DNA from: Candidatus Brocadiia bacterium
GTDB lineage: Bacteria > Planctomycetota > MHYJ01 > WSZJ01
DNA length: 26,397 bases
Direction: 5' to 3'
NCBI GenBank assembly: GCA_013360825.1
Contig: JABWAY010000009.1
Span: forward strand, 1-26,397
Both the position numbers and the translations under genes were made by a program. The notes beneath the pieces were generated by a model that saw only the letters and a list, made by a program, of their open reading frames with translations, made no database searches and was not told where the DNA came from. Below are positions 1 through 11,009 of the stretch, in pieces. The first letter of the stretch is position 1, and every line of letters begins with the position of its first letter.

Positions 1-298
1 GCGCCGGGCGGGGCCGGTGAGGACGGCTCCGGACCGCGAACGAACCGTGTCGCCGGGGGGCGGGGGCGTGGCCGTGGGGCCCGATGATGCCGGGCCGGGG
101 TGAAGGGCTGAGCGGGAGCGGCACCGAACGTGGTTGATCCGAGGCACGCCTGATCTTCCCCTTTCGCAGCCACAGCAAGGACGGGTCAGTCCCTGATAAC
201 GACATTCCGTTCTGTCTAGTGGGAAGACGCTTGAATTGCGCCGGCGGATGCGATAGGACTGTCGGCGATCGGCCGGTCGGGACTCCAGACCCCCACCG

Positions 299-323
299 GG
301 GGCGGCGATGCGTACGCCGCCCC
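299..323. repeat. GC-rich 9-bp inverted repeat (possible RNA hairpin)
   Basis: GGGGCGGCG at 299-307 pairs perfectly with CGCCGCCCC at 315-323 across a 7-base loop. A second small inverted repeat (CCCCC/GGGGG around 290-302) overlaps it, so alternative folds are possible. Function is unknown. Such repeats are not rare in DNA this GC-rich. Confidence 0.35.
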
Positions 324-449
324 ACCGATCTCATGTTGGGCCAGAGCGGAGCCTGCCGCTGTGCTCACCCGATGGCCCGTCCGGTCGGTCGGCCGGCTCG
401 ATTGCAGTTGTCTCGCGGGTAGACGGTTGCTTCTCCGATATTTTGACAT

Positions 450-466
450 CCCGGTCCTGGACCGGG
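450..466. promoter_or_regulatory. 17-base palindrome upstream of csb1 (possible operator)
   Basis: CCCGGTCCTGGACCGGG is a perfect palindrome with 8-bp arms around one central base. It directly follows TTGACAT at 443-449, which looks like a -35 element, but no good -10 hexamer sits at the usual distance. A dimeric repressor site is one reading. No regulator gene is adjacent in the window. Confidence 0.35.
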
Positions 467-530
467 CTCCATTGTGCCCGAAGCCGGCGAAGACGCATCG
501 CCTGGCGGACTCAACAGACAACCGCGCCGG

Positions 531-549
531 GGTATCGCTATCTGATACC
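531..549. promoter_or_regulatory. GGTATC/GATACC inverted repeat upstream of csb1 (possible operator)
   Basis: GGTATC at 531-536 and GATACC at 544-549 form a perfect 6-bp inverted repeat with a 7-base spacer, about 115 bases before the csb1 start. It lies in one of the few less GC-rich patches here. A weak -10-like TAAACT follows at 571-576. This is a plausible transcription factor site with no direct proof. Confidence 0.35.
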
Positions 550-662
550 TGCCCCGTCCGTTCGGTACGGTAAACTTCTTTCCCTCTCTGGTCCGTTCGC
601 TCACGTGGCGGCCGGGCTCGGGGCGAGTTGATCCAGAACCTCCACGAAAGGGGCCTGAGCCC

Positions 663-1877
663 ATGCCTGCACGAGAGAGCGCCCTCGACTTCGATTCCCT
701 CGCGGCCGCGGTTGCGGGTAGTTCCGCCATCCGTGTTCGGACCCGCCTCCAGCCCGCGGGGGGGCCCGGCGACAAGGTGTTTCCGCCGACGTATGACGGC
801 GCGATCTACGCCACGGAGCGCCGGCGCACGGCGGAGGGGGCGGTGGTGGACTGCGTACTTCTGGACTCGGTGCAGTCGCAGGCGAACCGCCTCGAAGCGG
901 CACTCCTCGCCGCCTACGACCGGGGCGAGGTGCGCTTCCCCCTGATGGCCGTGGACTTCTCGTCCAGGGTGGATGGGATCGGCCGGATCACCGCCCTCGA
1001 TGCCCCTCACCGGATCGCCGACGCGATCTTCCGGGACAGCCTCTTGGGTGGAGTGGCATTCCGCCAGTCGGACGCGGGCCGGGCCTTCGAGAAGTCGAGC
1101 GTCGCCGACGCGACCGCCCTGCTGATGCTCTGCCCCACCGCGCTGGTGTTCGGGACCTGGGACTCTACGGGGGCGGCCGGAGGATTGGGCAACAAGTTCG
1201 CGCGGGCCCTCACCTCGGAGATCGTCGGGTACGGTGTCGAACTGGGCGTGCGGACCAGCAGCCGGATCGATCCCCTTCGGATCGAGAAGCTGGTCGACAT
1301 CTTCCGGGCCTCCGCCGGAGGGTGGACCTTGGATCCGGCGCTTGCCGCGCGGGACAAGAAGGGGGAGCCCGTCAAGCTCAAGCCGTCCGACGTGAACCAC
1401 GGCAACGTGACGCCGGACATCGTCCGAGACGGTCACAAGGAGCCCATCGCCGGTGGGATCACGATGCTGCACGCGCAGCAAACGGTCGTCCTGTCCCTCG
1501 CGGGTCTGCGAAAGCTCCGGTTCCCCAGCGCGGGGGCTTCCGTCGAGGCGCGGGTCTCCCGGGCGCGCGCGGCATGGACCGCGCTCGGTGCGCTGGCGCT
1601 GGCTGCGGTGGTTCACCAGCATAGTGACGGGTTCGACCTCCGGTCGAGGTGTGCGCTCGTGCCTGAAGCCGCCCCCGTGTTCGAAGAGGTGCTCCCGGAC
1701 GGTGCGGTGCGGGGGTTCACGCTCACGCCGGACGAGGCCAACTCGCTGCTGGCCCGCGCCGCGGAGGTTCTCGGCCGAGTCGGGCTTCCGTGGCGGGGCG
1801 AGGAGATCGTCCTCGAACCGAACCCGGATCTCGTGACCTTGCTGCAGCGGGGCCGGGCCTTGGCCGGGGCGGAGTGA
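663..1877 (+). CDS. csb1: Type I-G CRISPR-associated protein Csb1 (Cas7 backbone subunit)
   Basis: Csb1 (GSU0053 family) is the Cas7-type RAMP protein that forms the crRNA-binding backbone of the type I-G (I-U) surveillance complex. The 404-residue protein shows family hallmarks: an early segment containing LLDSVQSQANRLE, the central GTWDSTGAAGGLGNKFAR stretch with its glycine-rich loop, and the SEIVGYGVE segment after it. The ATG at 663 is preceded by GAAAGG at a fair distance. Its TGA overlaps the csb2 ATG by one base (TGATG), which implies translational coupling. It is the first gene of a csb1-csb2-cas3-cas8u2 run. Family assignment rests on these motifs and on gene order; length is normal for the family. 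Confidence 0.93.
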   Translation: MPARESALDFDSLAAAVAGSSAIRVRTRLQPAGGPGDKVFPPTYDGAIYATERRRTAEGAVVDCVLLDSVQSQANRLEAALLAAYDRGEVRFPLMAVDFSSRVDGIGRITALDAPHRIADAIFRDSLLGGVAFRQSDAGRAFEKSSVADATALLMLCPTALVFGTWDSTGAAGGLGNKFARALTSEIVGYGVELGVRTSSRIDPLRIEKLVDIFRASAGGWTLDPALAARDKKGEPVKLKPSDVNHGNVTPDIVRDGHKEPIAGGITMLHAQQTVVLSLAGLRKLRFPSAGASVEARVSRARAAWTALGALALAAVVHQHSDGFDLRSRCALVPEAAPVFEEVLPDGAVRGFTLTPDEANSLLARAAEVLGRVGLPWRGEEIVLEPNPDLVTLLQRGRALAGAE

Positions 1878-3316
1878 TGATCGTCCTCGTCGTCGAGCTC
1901 CTCGCGGGCCGATACGTCGCGACCTCACGCTACGACCGGGAGGAGGCGGAGTGGCCTCCCCACCCCGACCGATTGTTCTCCGCGCTGGTCGCTGCGTGGA
2001 AGGAGGGCGAGTTCGGGGACGAGGAGGGTGCGGCACTGAAGTGGCTGGAAGCCCAGCCGCCCCCCCGGGTCCGGGCGTCGGATGCGCATGCTCGCAAGAC
2101 GGTGGCAACCTACGTTCCGGTGAACGACACCGCTATCCCGCAAGCGGGTCGAAAGGCGGACTCCCGCGCGCCGTCACCCGATGCCTGGAGACTCCTGCCT
2201 GGGACGAGGCCCCGCAAGGAACGCCGGTTTCCGACCGTGGTTCCGGAAGAGTCCATAGTCCGGTATGGGTGGGCCGACGTGGACTCCCAGGGGGACCAGC
2301 GCCACGTCGCCGCGCTGGGGCGGCTCGCGGCCGCGGTCGGCTACCTCGGGCACTCCTCCACGCCGGTGCGAGTGGCGTTGGGCGATCCCGCGGAGCTCGA
2401 CGCGAACTGGGTCCCCGATCCCACCGGCCCGTTGCGCCTCAGAGTCCCCGTCCCCGGGCGGATCCGAGAGCTGGAGGAGTCCTACTCTGCCGGCGAGCGC
2501 CCCATCGCCGCTCCGGCGGCTCGCTACTCGGCGGCCCGGCGCGGGGCTGCGGGGGTGGTCGCGGCCTCGGTCTTTGGCGAGGCGGTCGTCTATCGCCGCG
2601 TCGACGGTCCGCGCATCCCGCTCCATGCCTCGACCGTGGTCACCGGCGCAGTCCGGGATGCCCTGATCTGCCATATCGAAGATCCTGTCCCCGAGGTCTT
2701 CTCCGGCCACGGTGACGGAGGCGCCCCCAGCCAGCGCCCCCACCTCGCCGTTGCTCCGCTGGCGAACGTCGGGCACGACTGGGCGGACGGTGCGATGGCC
2801 GGGTTCGCTTTGCTCCTCCCTCGGGAGACCCCAGACGGTGACGTCCGCCGGCTGTTCGCCGCCCTCACCGCCCTGGACGAGGAGGGCGAGCCGCGCTTCC
2901 GAAAGCTCGCCATGGGGCGGGGCGGGGCGTGGAGCATCGAGCGCGTGGTAGGGGACGCTCCCCTCCGATCGCTGTCGCTCGGTCGGTACGAACGGCCCTC
3001 CCGTCGCTGGGCCAGCGTCACTCCGGTCGTTCTTGACCGCTGGCCGAAGGACCGCCCGGGCCTGGACCCGGCTTCGCTCATTCGGCGGGCCTGCGCTCAC
3101 GTCGAGCTTCCCGAGCCCGCCCGTGTGCACGTGGGGCAGGTGTCACCCATCCTGGGTGTTGCTCCCGCCAGCCACTTCATCCCGCCCGAGGGAAGGACCT
3201 CCCTCCTCCGCCCCCGCGTCCATGCCGTCCTCGAGTTCGAACAGGAGGTGCGGGGACCATTACTCCTCGGAGCGGGACGCTACCTGGGGCTGGGACTCTT
3301 CACGCGCACCGACTGA
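1877..3316 (+). CDS. csb2: Type I-G CRISPR-associated protein Csb2 (Cas5-Cas6 fusion)
   Basis: Csb2 (GSU0054 family) combines Cas5-like crRNA 5'-end binding with Cas6-like pre-crRNA processing in type I-G complexes. The frame is open further upstream, but the ATG at 1877 overlapping the csb1 stop is the right start: it gives a 479-residue protein beginning with the typical N-terminus, a beta strand then GRYVAT and EWPPHPDRLFSALVAAW (about residues 10-41). The C-terminus ends in a glycine-rich loop, LLGAGRYLGLGLF, as expected for a RAMP fold. No separate cas6 or cas5 gene is present, which agrees with the fusion role. cas3 starts 31 bases downstream. Confidence 0.92.
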   Translation: MIVLVVELLAGRYVATSRYDREEAEWPPHPDRLFSALVAAWKEGEFGDEEGAALKWLEAQPPPRVRASDAHARKTVATYVPVNDTAIPQAGRKADSRAPSPDAWRLLPGTRPRKERRFPTVVPEESIVRYGWADVDSQGDQRHVAALGRLAAAVGYLGHSSTPVRVALGDPAELDANWVPDPTGPLRLRVPVPGRIRELEESYSAGERPIAAPAARYSAARRGAAGVVAASVFGEAVVYRRVDGPRIPLHASTVVTGAVRDALICHIEDPVPEVFSGHGDGGAPSQRPHLAVAPLANVGHDWADGAMAGFALLLPRETPDGDVRRLFAALTALDEEGEPRFRKLAMGRGGAWSIERVVGDAPLRSLSLGRYERPSRRWASVTPVVLDRWPKDRPGLDPASLIRRACAHVELPEPARVHVGQVSPILGVAPASHFIPPEGRTSLLRPRVHAVLEFEQEVRGPLLLGAGRYLGLGLFTRTD

Positions 3317-3347
3317 GGCGCGAGCCGCCCCTTGGAGTGATCGCCCC

Positions 3348-6304
<2,957 letters not shown>

Positions 6305-6308
<4 letters not shown>

Positions 6309-7321
6309 AGAAGCGTCAAGGGGCGGTCGTGGCGGAGGCGGTGGAGGCTGTCGCCCCGCCCGTCGGGCCCGAGGATGAACCACCCCGGCGTGACCACGTC
6401 CTGGCGGGGCTGGATGGGAGCAACCTTCTCGCCTTCCTCGCCGCAGTGGGCACCCTCCGGACTTGGACGGGGATCGCCCAGGGCGGGGGCGGTCGCCTTT
6501 CCTGGAGCCGAGTCGGTTCTCGATGGAGCCCGACTCTTCACCTGGACGAGGAGATCACGGGTGCGGAACTGCTCCAGCGACTGGACGCCGCGCTGTCATC
6601 GGGGCGCGGGAGCCCGGCCTTCTCACTGGCAACGGCCGGCTTGCTGGAGCAGGACAACCTGACCTTGAGCGCCGCGGACTTCTCACGAGTGGCGGAGTCT
6701 GCGAGTACTCAGGCGACGCCGACGGATCGGGCGTTTGCCGACTTCTGCGCCGCGTGGGGTACGGACGCGTACAGGTCGAAGGACGCAATGGTCGACACCG
6801 CGTTCCGGACCATGTCGGGTGCCGGGCACCAGCACTTCCTGGCGTTCATGCGGCAACTCGTCGACACCACCGCGGTGGCGCACCTGAGGAGGGCGCTCTT
6901 CGAGAAGTGGCGCTATGAAGACGAGCGTCCGTCGATGAGATGGGATGCGCACGATGATCGCCGGTATGCGCTCCGGGCGCGAGATCCGAGCGCCGACGTG
7001 ATCCGGACGGTGAGGGGTGCCAACCGCTTGGCATTGGAGGCCATGCCTTACCTGCCCACGGTACCCCGGTCTCGCGGGCCGGTGACGAGCGGGTTCCGGC
7101 GGGGGTCGAGGGCGCCTGGGATCGAGTACAGTTGGCCCCTCTGGAACGTTGCCGCCGGGGCCGACGCGGTTCGCACGTTGTTGAACCACGCGGAACTGGT
7201 GGTTGCGGAGCCGAGGGCTCAGGTCTTGGGGCCCATCGGCGTCGTCGAGGTGATGCGGACTCGCCGGATCACGGTGGATCGATACCGCAACTTCACTCCC
7301 GCCCGTCCCGTCCTTCGCTGA
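6305..7321 (+). CDS. Small Cas8u2-like subunit of the type I-G complex (GSU0052-type)
   Basis: The 338-residue protein sits directly after cas3 with a 4-base ATGA overlap, in the position held by GSU0052/Cas8u2 in Geobacter-type I-G loci. The recognisable part is an N-terminal segment, LAGLDGSNLLAFLAAVGTLRTW (about residues 32-53), shared by small proteins found beside, or fused to, I-G Cas3. No zinc-binding cysteines and no catalytic motif are seen. By position it may serve as the large-subunit equivalent that recognises the PAM, or as a Cas3 accessory subunit. No Csx17, the alternative I-G large subunit of about 700 residues, is present in the window. The link to a Cas8 role is an inference from context. 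Confidence 0.65.
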
Positions 7322-7375
7322 CGCGACGACGTTTAGTCTCGCTGTTGGCGGGCGGGCCGCTCCCAAGCTGCCGGT

Positions 7376-7393
7376 GAAGCGGTGCGCCGCTTC
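7376..7393 (+). repeat. Perfect hairpin just upstream of the cas4-cas1 ribosome binding site
   Basis: GAAGCGG (7376-7382), loop TGCG, CCGCTTC (7387-7393) form a perfect 7-bp stem ending two bases before the GGGGAGGGA Shine-Dalgarno at 7395-7403. There is no T tract, so it is not a standard terminator. It could modulate translation or mRNA processing between the interference and adaptation genes, or be a relic of a CRISPR repeat, since many type I repeats contain such stems. Confidence 0.5.
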
Positions 7394-7409
7394 TGGGGAG
7401 GGATCCGCC

Positions 7410-9062
7410 ATGGGAGAGCCGCTTCTTCCCGCGAGGATGCTCAACGAGTTCGCCTACTGCCCGCGCCTCTTCTACCTGGAGTGGGTGGAGGGGGACTTCC
7501 GGGACAACGCCGACACGGTGGAGGGTCGCTTCGTCCACCGCCGCGTGGACGCCCGGGAGGAGGCCTTGCCCGAGGCGGCGGGGGAGGCGGAGCGGGTCCA
7601 CGCCCGCTCGGTGTACCTCTCCGACGAGGCGCTGGGGTTGGTGGCCCGGATCGACCTGGTGGAGGCGGCGGGGGGCGTGGCGACCCCGGTGGACTACAAG
7701 AAGGGCGAGGCGCCGGACCTGCCCGAGGGGGCGTGGGAGCCGGAGCGGGTGCAGGTGTGCGCCCAGGGGCTGCTCCTCCGGGCCCACGGGTACGAGAGCC
7801 GAGGGGGCGTGCTGTACTTCGCGGCCTCTCGGCGTCGGGTGGAGGTCCCGTTCACCGCGGAGCTGGTGGCGCGGACGCTGGATCTCCGGGACGGGGCGAT
7901 GGCGGCGGCCCGGAGCGAGGTGGCGCCGCCTCCGCTGGTGAACAGCGCCAAGTGCCCGCGATGCTCGCTGGCCCCCTTGTGCCTCCCCGACGAGGTGAAC
8001 CTGGTGCGGGGCGAGGGGGTGGAGGAGCCCCGCCGCCTGGTCCCGGCCCGGGACGACGCGCTGCCCCTGGTGGTGCAGAAGCAGGGGGCGACGGTGGGCC
8101 TGTCGGGGGAGATGGCGAGGGTCAAGGCGGGGAGCGAGGTCCTGGCGGAAGTGCGCCTGATGGACGTGAGCGACGTCTCGGTGATGGGAGCGGTCCAGGT
8201 GACGACCCAGGCGTTGCGCGAGATGGTGGGCCGGGGGATCCCGGTCTCGTTCTTCAGCGGTGGAGGGTGGTTCTACGGGATGGCGGTGGGCCTCTCCCAC
8301 AAGAACGTGCTGCTCCGCAGGCAGCAGTACCGGGCGGCGGACGATCCGGCACGGAGCCTGGCCCTGGCCCGCCGCCTGGTGTCCACGAAGGTCGCCAACC
8401 AGCGGACGCTCCTGCGCCGCAACCACCCGGACGTCCCCGACGAGGCCCTGGCGGCGATGCAGCGGGGGGTGTCCCAGGCGTTGAAGGCGGGTTCACTGGA
8501 GACCCTCCTGGGGATCGAGGGCTCGGCGGCCCGGGTCTACTTCGAGCACTTCGCCGGAATGCTGAAGGGAGCCGACGCCCTGGCGAAGGAGGGCCCGGCC
8601 TTCGACGGCCGCAACCGCCGTCCCCCCCGGGACCCGGTGAACGCGATGCTCTCCTTCTGCTACGCGCTGCTGGCGAAGGACCTGACGGTGACCCTCCAGG
8701 GGATGGGCTTCGACCCGATGCTGGGCTTCTACCACCAGCCCCGCTACGGCCGTCCGGCCCTGGCCTTGGACCTGATGGAGGAGTTCCGTCCCCTGATCGC
8801 CGACTCGGCGGTGCTGACGGCCGTGAACAACGGGGTGGTGAAGGCATCGGACTTCGAGCGCGGGGCGGCGGGGGTGTCGATGACGTCCCGGGGACGCGCG
8901 GCCCTGGTGGAGTGCTACGCCCGCCGGATGGACGAGATGGCGACCCACCCGGTGTTCGGCTACCGCATCAGCTACCGCCGGATCCTGGCGGTGCAGGCCC
9001 GCCTGCTGGCCCGCCACATCCTAGGCGAGATCGCCGACTTCCCGGGCTTCCGCACGAGGTGA
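7410..9062 (+). CDS. cas4-cas1: Cas4-Cas1 fusion, spacer acquisition integrase
   Basis: This fusion selects PAM-containing prespacers (Cas4) and integrates them into the array (Cas1, with Cas2). It is a signature of type I-G. The ATG at 7410 is chosen because GGGGAGGGA lies 6 bases upstream; an upstream in-frame codon at 7374 would begin inside the hairpin. The 550-residue protein has a Cas4 domain (about 1-200): C17 in the YCPRLFYLEW segment, H43, D95 and K97 in VDYKKG, Q115, and a C182-C185-C191 cluster for the iron-sulfur site. The Cas1 domain (about 215-550) has the metal-binding set E370 (IEGSAAR), H442 (GFYHQPRYGRP), D454 and E457 (LALDLMEEFRP). Everything needed looks intact. Third codon positions look more uniformly G/C than in the four cas genes before it. 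Confidence 0.95.
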   Translation: MGEPLLPARMLNEFAYCPRLFYLEWVEGDFRDNADTVEGRFVHRRVDAREEALPEAAGEAERVHARSVYLSDEALGLVARIDLVEAAGGVATPVDYKKGEAPDLPEGAWEPERVQVCAQGLLLRAHGYESRGGVLYFAASRRRVEVPFTAELVARTLDLRDGAMAAARSEVAPPPLVNSAKCPRCSLAPLCLPDEVNLVRGEGVEEPRRLVPARDDALPLVVQKQGATVGLSGEMARVKAGSEVLAEVRLMDVSDVSVMGAVQVTTQALREMVGRGIPVSFFSGGGWFYGMAVGLSHKNVLLRRQQYRAADDPARSLALARRLVSTKVANQRTLLRRNHPDVPDEALAAMQRGVSQALKAGSLETLLGIEGSAARVYFEHFAGMLKGADALAKEGPAFDGRNRRPPRDPVNAMLSFCYALLAKDLTVTLQGMGFDPMLGFYHQPRYGRPALALDLMEEFRPLIADSAVLTAVNNGVVKASDFERGAAGVSMTSRGRAALVECYARRMDEMATHPVFGYRISYRRILAVQARLLARHILGEIADFPGFRTR

Positions 9063-9065
9063 CCG

Positions 9066-9356
9066 ATGCGAACGACTTACGTGGTGGTGTACGATGTGAG
9101 CGACGCGAAGCGCCTGCGCCTGGTCCACCGGACCATGCGGGGCTTCGGCGACCGGATCCAGTACTCGGTGTTCCGATGCGAGCTGAACACAATGGAGCGG
9201 GTGCTCCTGGAGGCGAAGGTCTCACCCCTGATCCACCACGGGGAGGACCAGGTCCTGATCATCCCCCTAGGCCCACCCGGCGGCCACAACGACTCCGCCA
9301 TCCGGTGCCTGGGCCGCCCCTACGTGGAGCGCGAGCGTTGCGTGGTGGTGGTCTGA
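9066..9356 (+). CDS. cas2: CRISPR-associated endonuclease-fold protein Cas2
   Basis: Cas2 is the dimeric scaffold that bridges Cas1 dimers during spacer integration. The 96-residue protein is of normal length, starts with a ferredoxin-fold strand followed by YDVSD (9-13), then an Arg-rich helix (KRLRLVHRTMRGFG) and YSVFRCEL, all typical. It begins three bases after the cas4-cas1 stop, so the two are co-transcribed. Its stop codon (9354-9356) lies within about five bases of the truncated hpnE on the other strand, with no CRISPR array, leader or terminator between. Confidence 0.94.
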   Translation: MRTTYVVVYDVSDAKRLRLVHRTMRGFGDRIQYSVFRCELNTMERVLLEAKVSPLIHHGEDQVLIIPLGPPGGHNDSAIRCLGRPYVERERCVVVV

Positions 9357-9360
9357 CGAT

Positions 9361-10110
9361 CCAGCGGGCGGAGCCCACCGGCGCGTCCGGAGCCCGCCCC
9401 CGGGAGCCGGCGACAACCGCACACTCCCGCGTCCGGCCCTCCCCGCCCCGTTCCCCCAGCCACCGGGCCGCCGCCTCCCCCAGAAACGTCCCGAGCGGAA
9501 CCGTAAACAGGCCGAACCGCGACTCCGCCGGCCCCCGCCCCATCGCGTCCCGCAGCACGCGCGCCGCGAGCGCCGCGGACGCCCGCTCGCACGGCTCGTT
9601 CAGCGCGGGACAGACGAACATCTCCCAGAAACGGGCGATCGCCTCGGGCGACTGCCCGATGTCCTCCAGCCACTCCCGCGCCGTGAGGTTGTCCAGCCGG
9701 GCGATCTCGGCGTCCTTCAGCCGGCCAATCGCGCCGATCCCCCGCGCGACCCTCCAGCGGTCGCCGAACGAGAGGAAACGGAACGAGAGAAACGACCACG
9801 CGCTCTCCCCCAGGTCCGCCCGCCGCCCGTCCGGGCCGAGAAACGGGATCGACAGCCGGGGCTGCCGCCGGACCCTGTCCCCCACCCCCAGCCGCCCGAA
9901 CAGCGCGTACAGCTCGCGGCACGCCTCGATCGCGATGTGCTCGCCATTGTCGAGTTCCACGGTCCCCTCGGGATCGGGGAAGGACGCGACCATCCCGCCC
10001 AGCCGCCGACGGCGCTCGAGGAGCGTGACGCGCCACCCCGCGTCGGCCAGATCGCAGGCGGCGGCGATCCCGGCCAGGCCGCCGCCGACGACGAGGGCGG
10101 AGGAAGGCAT
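9361..10110 (-). pseudogene. hpnE: Truncated squalene-associated FAD-dependent desaturase HpnE (N-terminal part)
   Basis: HpnE oxidises hydroxysqualene to squalene in the HpnC-HpnD-HpnE pathway. The visible N-terminus is a clear flavin oxidoreductase: Rossmann motif GGGLAGIAAA (8-17), a LLERRRRLGG segment, then the family-specific NGEHIAIEACRELYALF, NLTAREWLEDIGQ and FVCPALNEP stretches. Recognisable homology stops about residue 230-250, whereas the family runs beyond 400 residues, so the C-terminal FAD-binding part (usually ending in a GDWT-type motif) is missing. The frame continues as antisense of cas2 to a stop at 9259. The ATG at 10110 overlaps the hpnD stop by one base. Probably broken by insertion or rearrangement at the cas2 end, unless this is an assembly join. 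Confidence 0.8.
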
Positions 10111-11009
10111 CAGGCGAAGCGCGCCCGGAACCAGGCGCCCGCGAGCCGCGTGAGTTTCCCGAATGCGGACAGCGACGCGCGGCGGGAGAAGACGTCGTAG
10201 CCGCGGCCTTCGATCACGTCGAGCAATCCGGCGTAGACGGCGCGGATCGCGAGGGGGCAGAAGCGTGCGCTGCGGTCGAGGAGGGGAAAGAGGGCCTGGG
10301 AGCGGGCGAACGCCTCTCGGGCGCGGGCGACCTGGAACGCCATCAGGGCGCGGAATTCCGGCGTGACGCGGCCGGCGAGCAGGTCGTCGCCGGTGACGCC
10401 GAACCGCGACAGCTCCTCCTCGGGGAGGTAGACGCGTCCGCGTCGGGCGTCCTCGCCGAGGTCGCGGAGGATGTTGGTGAGCTGCATCCCCAGCCCCAGC
10501 GTGTCGGCGTGCTCCAGGGCGGCGGGGTCCCGGAAGCCGAAGATGTGCACGCAGGCGATCCCGACGGCGCCGGCGACCTTATGGCAGTACGACTTCAGTT
10601 CCGCGAAGGTCGCATAACGGGAGACGCGGAGGTCCTGCTCGGCGCCGTCGATGATTTCGCCGAGCGGTTCCCGCGGGATCCCGAACCGGCGCGCGGCGTC
10701 CGCGAGCGCCGTGAACGTCTCGTCGTCCGGCGCCCCAGAAAAGGCGCCGTCGAGCCGGCGCCGGCAGTCCGCAAAGCGTTCCTCGCGGTCGGCGATCCCC
10801 GGCTCGTCCGCGATGTCGTCGGCCCCGCGGGAGAACGCGTACAGGGCGCACATCGCATTCCGGCGCGCCGGATCGAGCCCGCGGATCGGAAGCCAGAAGT
10901 TCCGCGCCGCGCGGCGCGTCAGGGCTTCACACCAGACGTACGCCTCCTCAACCGGGATCGCCGCCGGAGGGCGCCCGGTTTCCGGCCGCGGCATTCCCGG
11001 CGCCGTCAT
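10110..11009 (-). CDS. hpnD: Presqualene diphosphate synthase HpnD
   Basis: HpnD condenses two farnesyl diphosphates to presqualene diphosphate, the first step of the bacterial three-enzyme squalene route that feeds hopanoids. The 299-residue protein is a trans-isoprenyl diphosphate synthase (squalene/phytoene synthase family) with both Asp-rich motifs: ADDIADE (63-69) and NILRDLGED (179-187), plus RVYLPEEEL after the second. The ATG at 11009 overlaps the hpnC stop as ATGA. The frame is open further upstream, but that part is antiparallel overlap with hpnC coding sequence. HpnD rather than HpnC is assigned from the NFWLPIRGL N-terminal segment and from operon order, which is typical hpnC-hpnD-hpnE. 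Confidence 0.9.
   Translation of the reverse strand: MTAPGMPRPETGRPPAAIPVEEAYVWCEALTRRAARNFWLPIRGLDPARRNAMCALYAFSRGADDIADEPGIADREERFADCRRRLDGAFSGAPDDETFTALADAARRFGIPREPLGEIIDGAEQDLRVSRYATFAELKSYCHKVAGAVGIACVHIFGFRDPAALEHADTLGLGMQLTNILRDLGEDARRGRVYLPEEELSRFGVTGDDLLAGRVTPEFRALMAFQVARAREAFARSQALFPLLDRSARFCPLAIRAVYAGLLDVIEGRGYDVFSRRASLSAFGKLTRLAGAWFRARFA

Larger units (their letters stand above)
1..662. other. Non-coding leader region upstream of the cas operon
   Basis: No convincing gene is visible in these 662 bases. Short open frames exist on both strands, but they are arginine/proline-rich and resemble no family I know. The stretch contains three perfect inverted repeats (299-323, 450-466, 531-549), listed separately. 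No regularly spaced direct repeats were seen, so this is not a CRISPR array. It may include the promoter of the cas operon, and an array could lie beyond the left edge. Confidence 0.6.

Noticed and set aside
1..205. Minus-strand open frame from an ATG at 205 to the left edge
   Set aside because: Translation is low-complexity (Arg/Pro/His) and resembles no protein. It was also checked as the missing hpnE C-terminus and does not fit.
443..475. TTGACA at 443-448 as a -35 of a csb1 promoter
   Set aside because: No acceptable -10 lies 16-19 bases downstream; the 17-base palindrome occupies that space.
216..2108. Long minus-strand open frame opposite csb1 and csb2
   Set aside because: It is rich in Arg, Pro and Gly, has no family features and is explained by the high GC content opposite real genes.
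7374..7409. Upstream in-frame start of cas4-cas1
   Set aside because: It falls at the hairpin with no ribosome binding site; the ATG at 7410 has a strong one and matches the usual Cas4 N-terminus.
7382..10153. Long plus-strand open frame through cas4-cas1, cas2 and hpnE
   Set aside because: It is a Gly/Arg/Pro-rich shadow in another frame; the real genes have clear motifs and ribosome binding sites.
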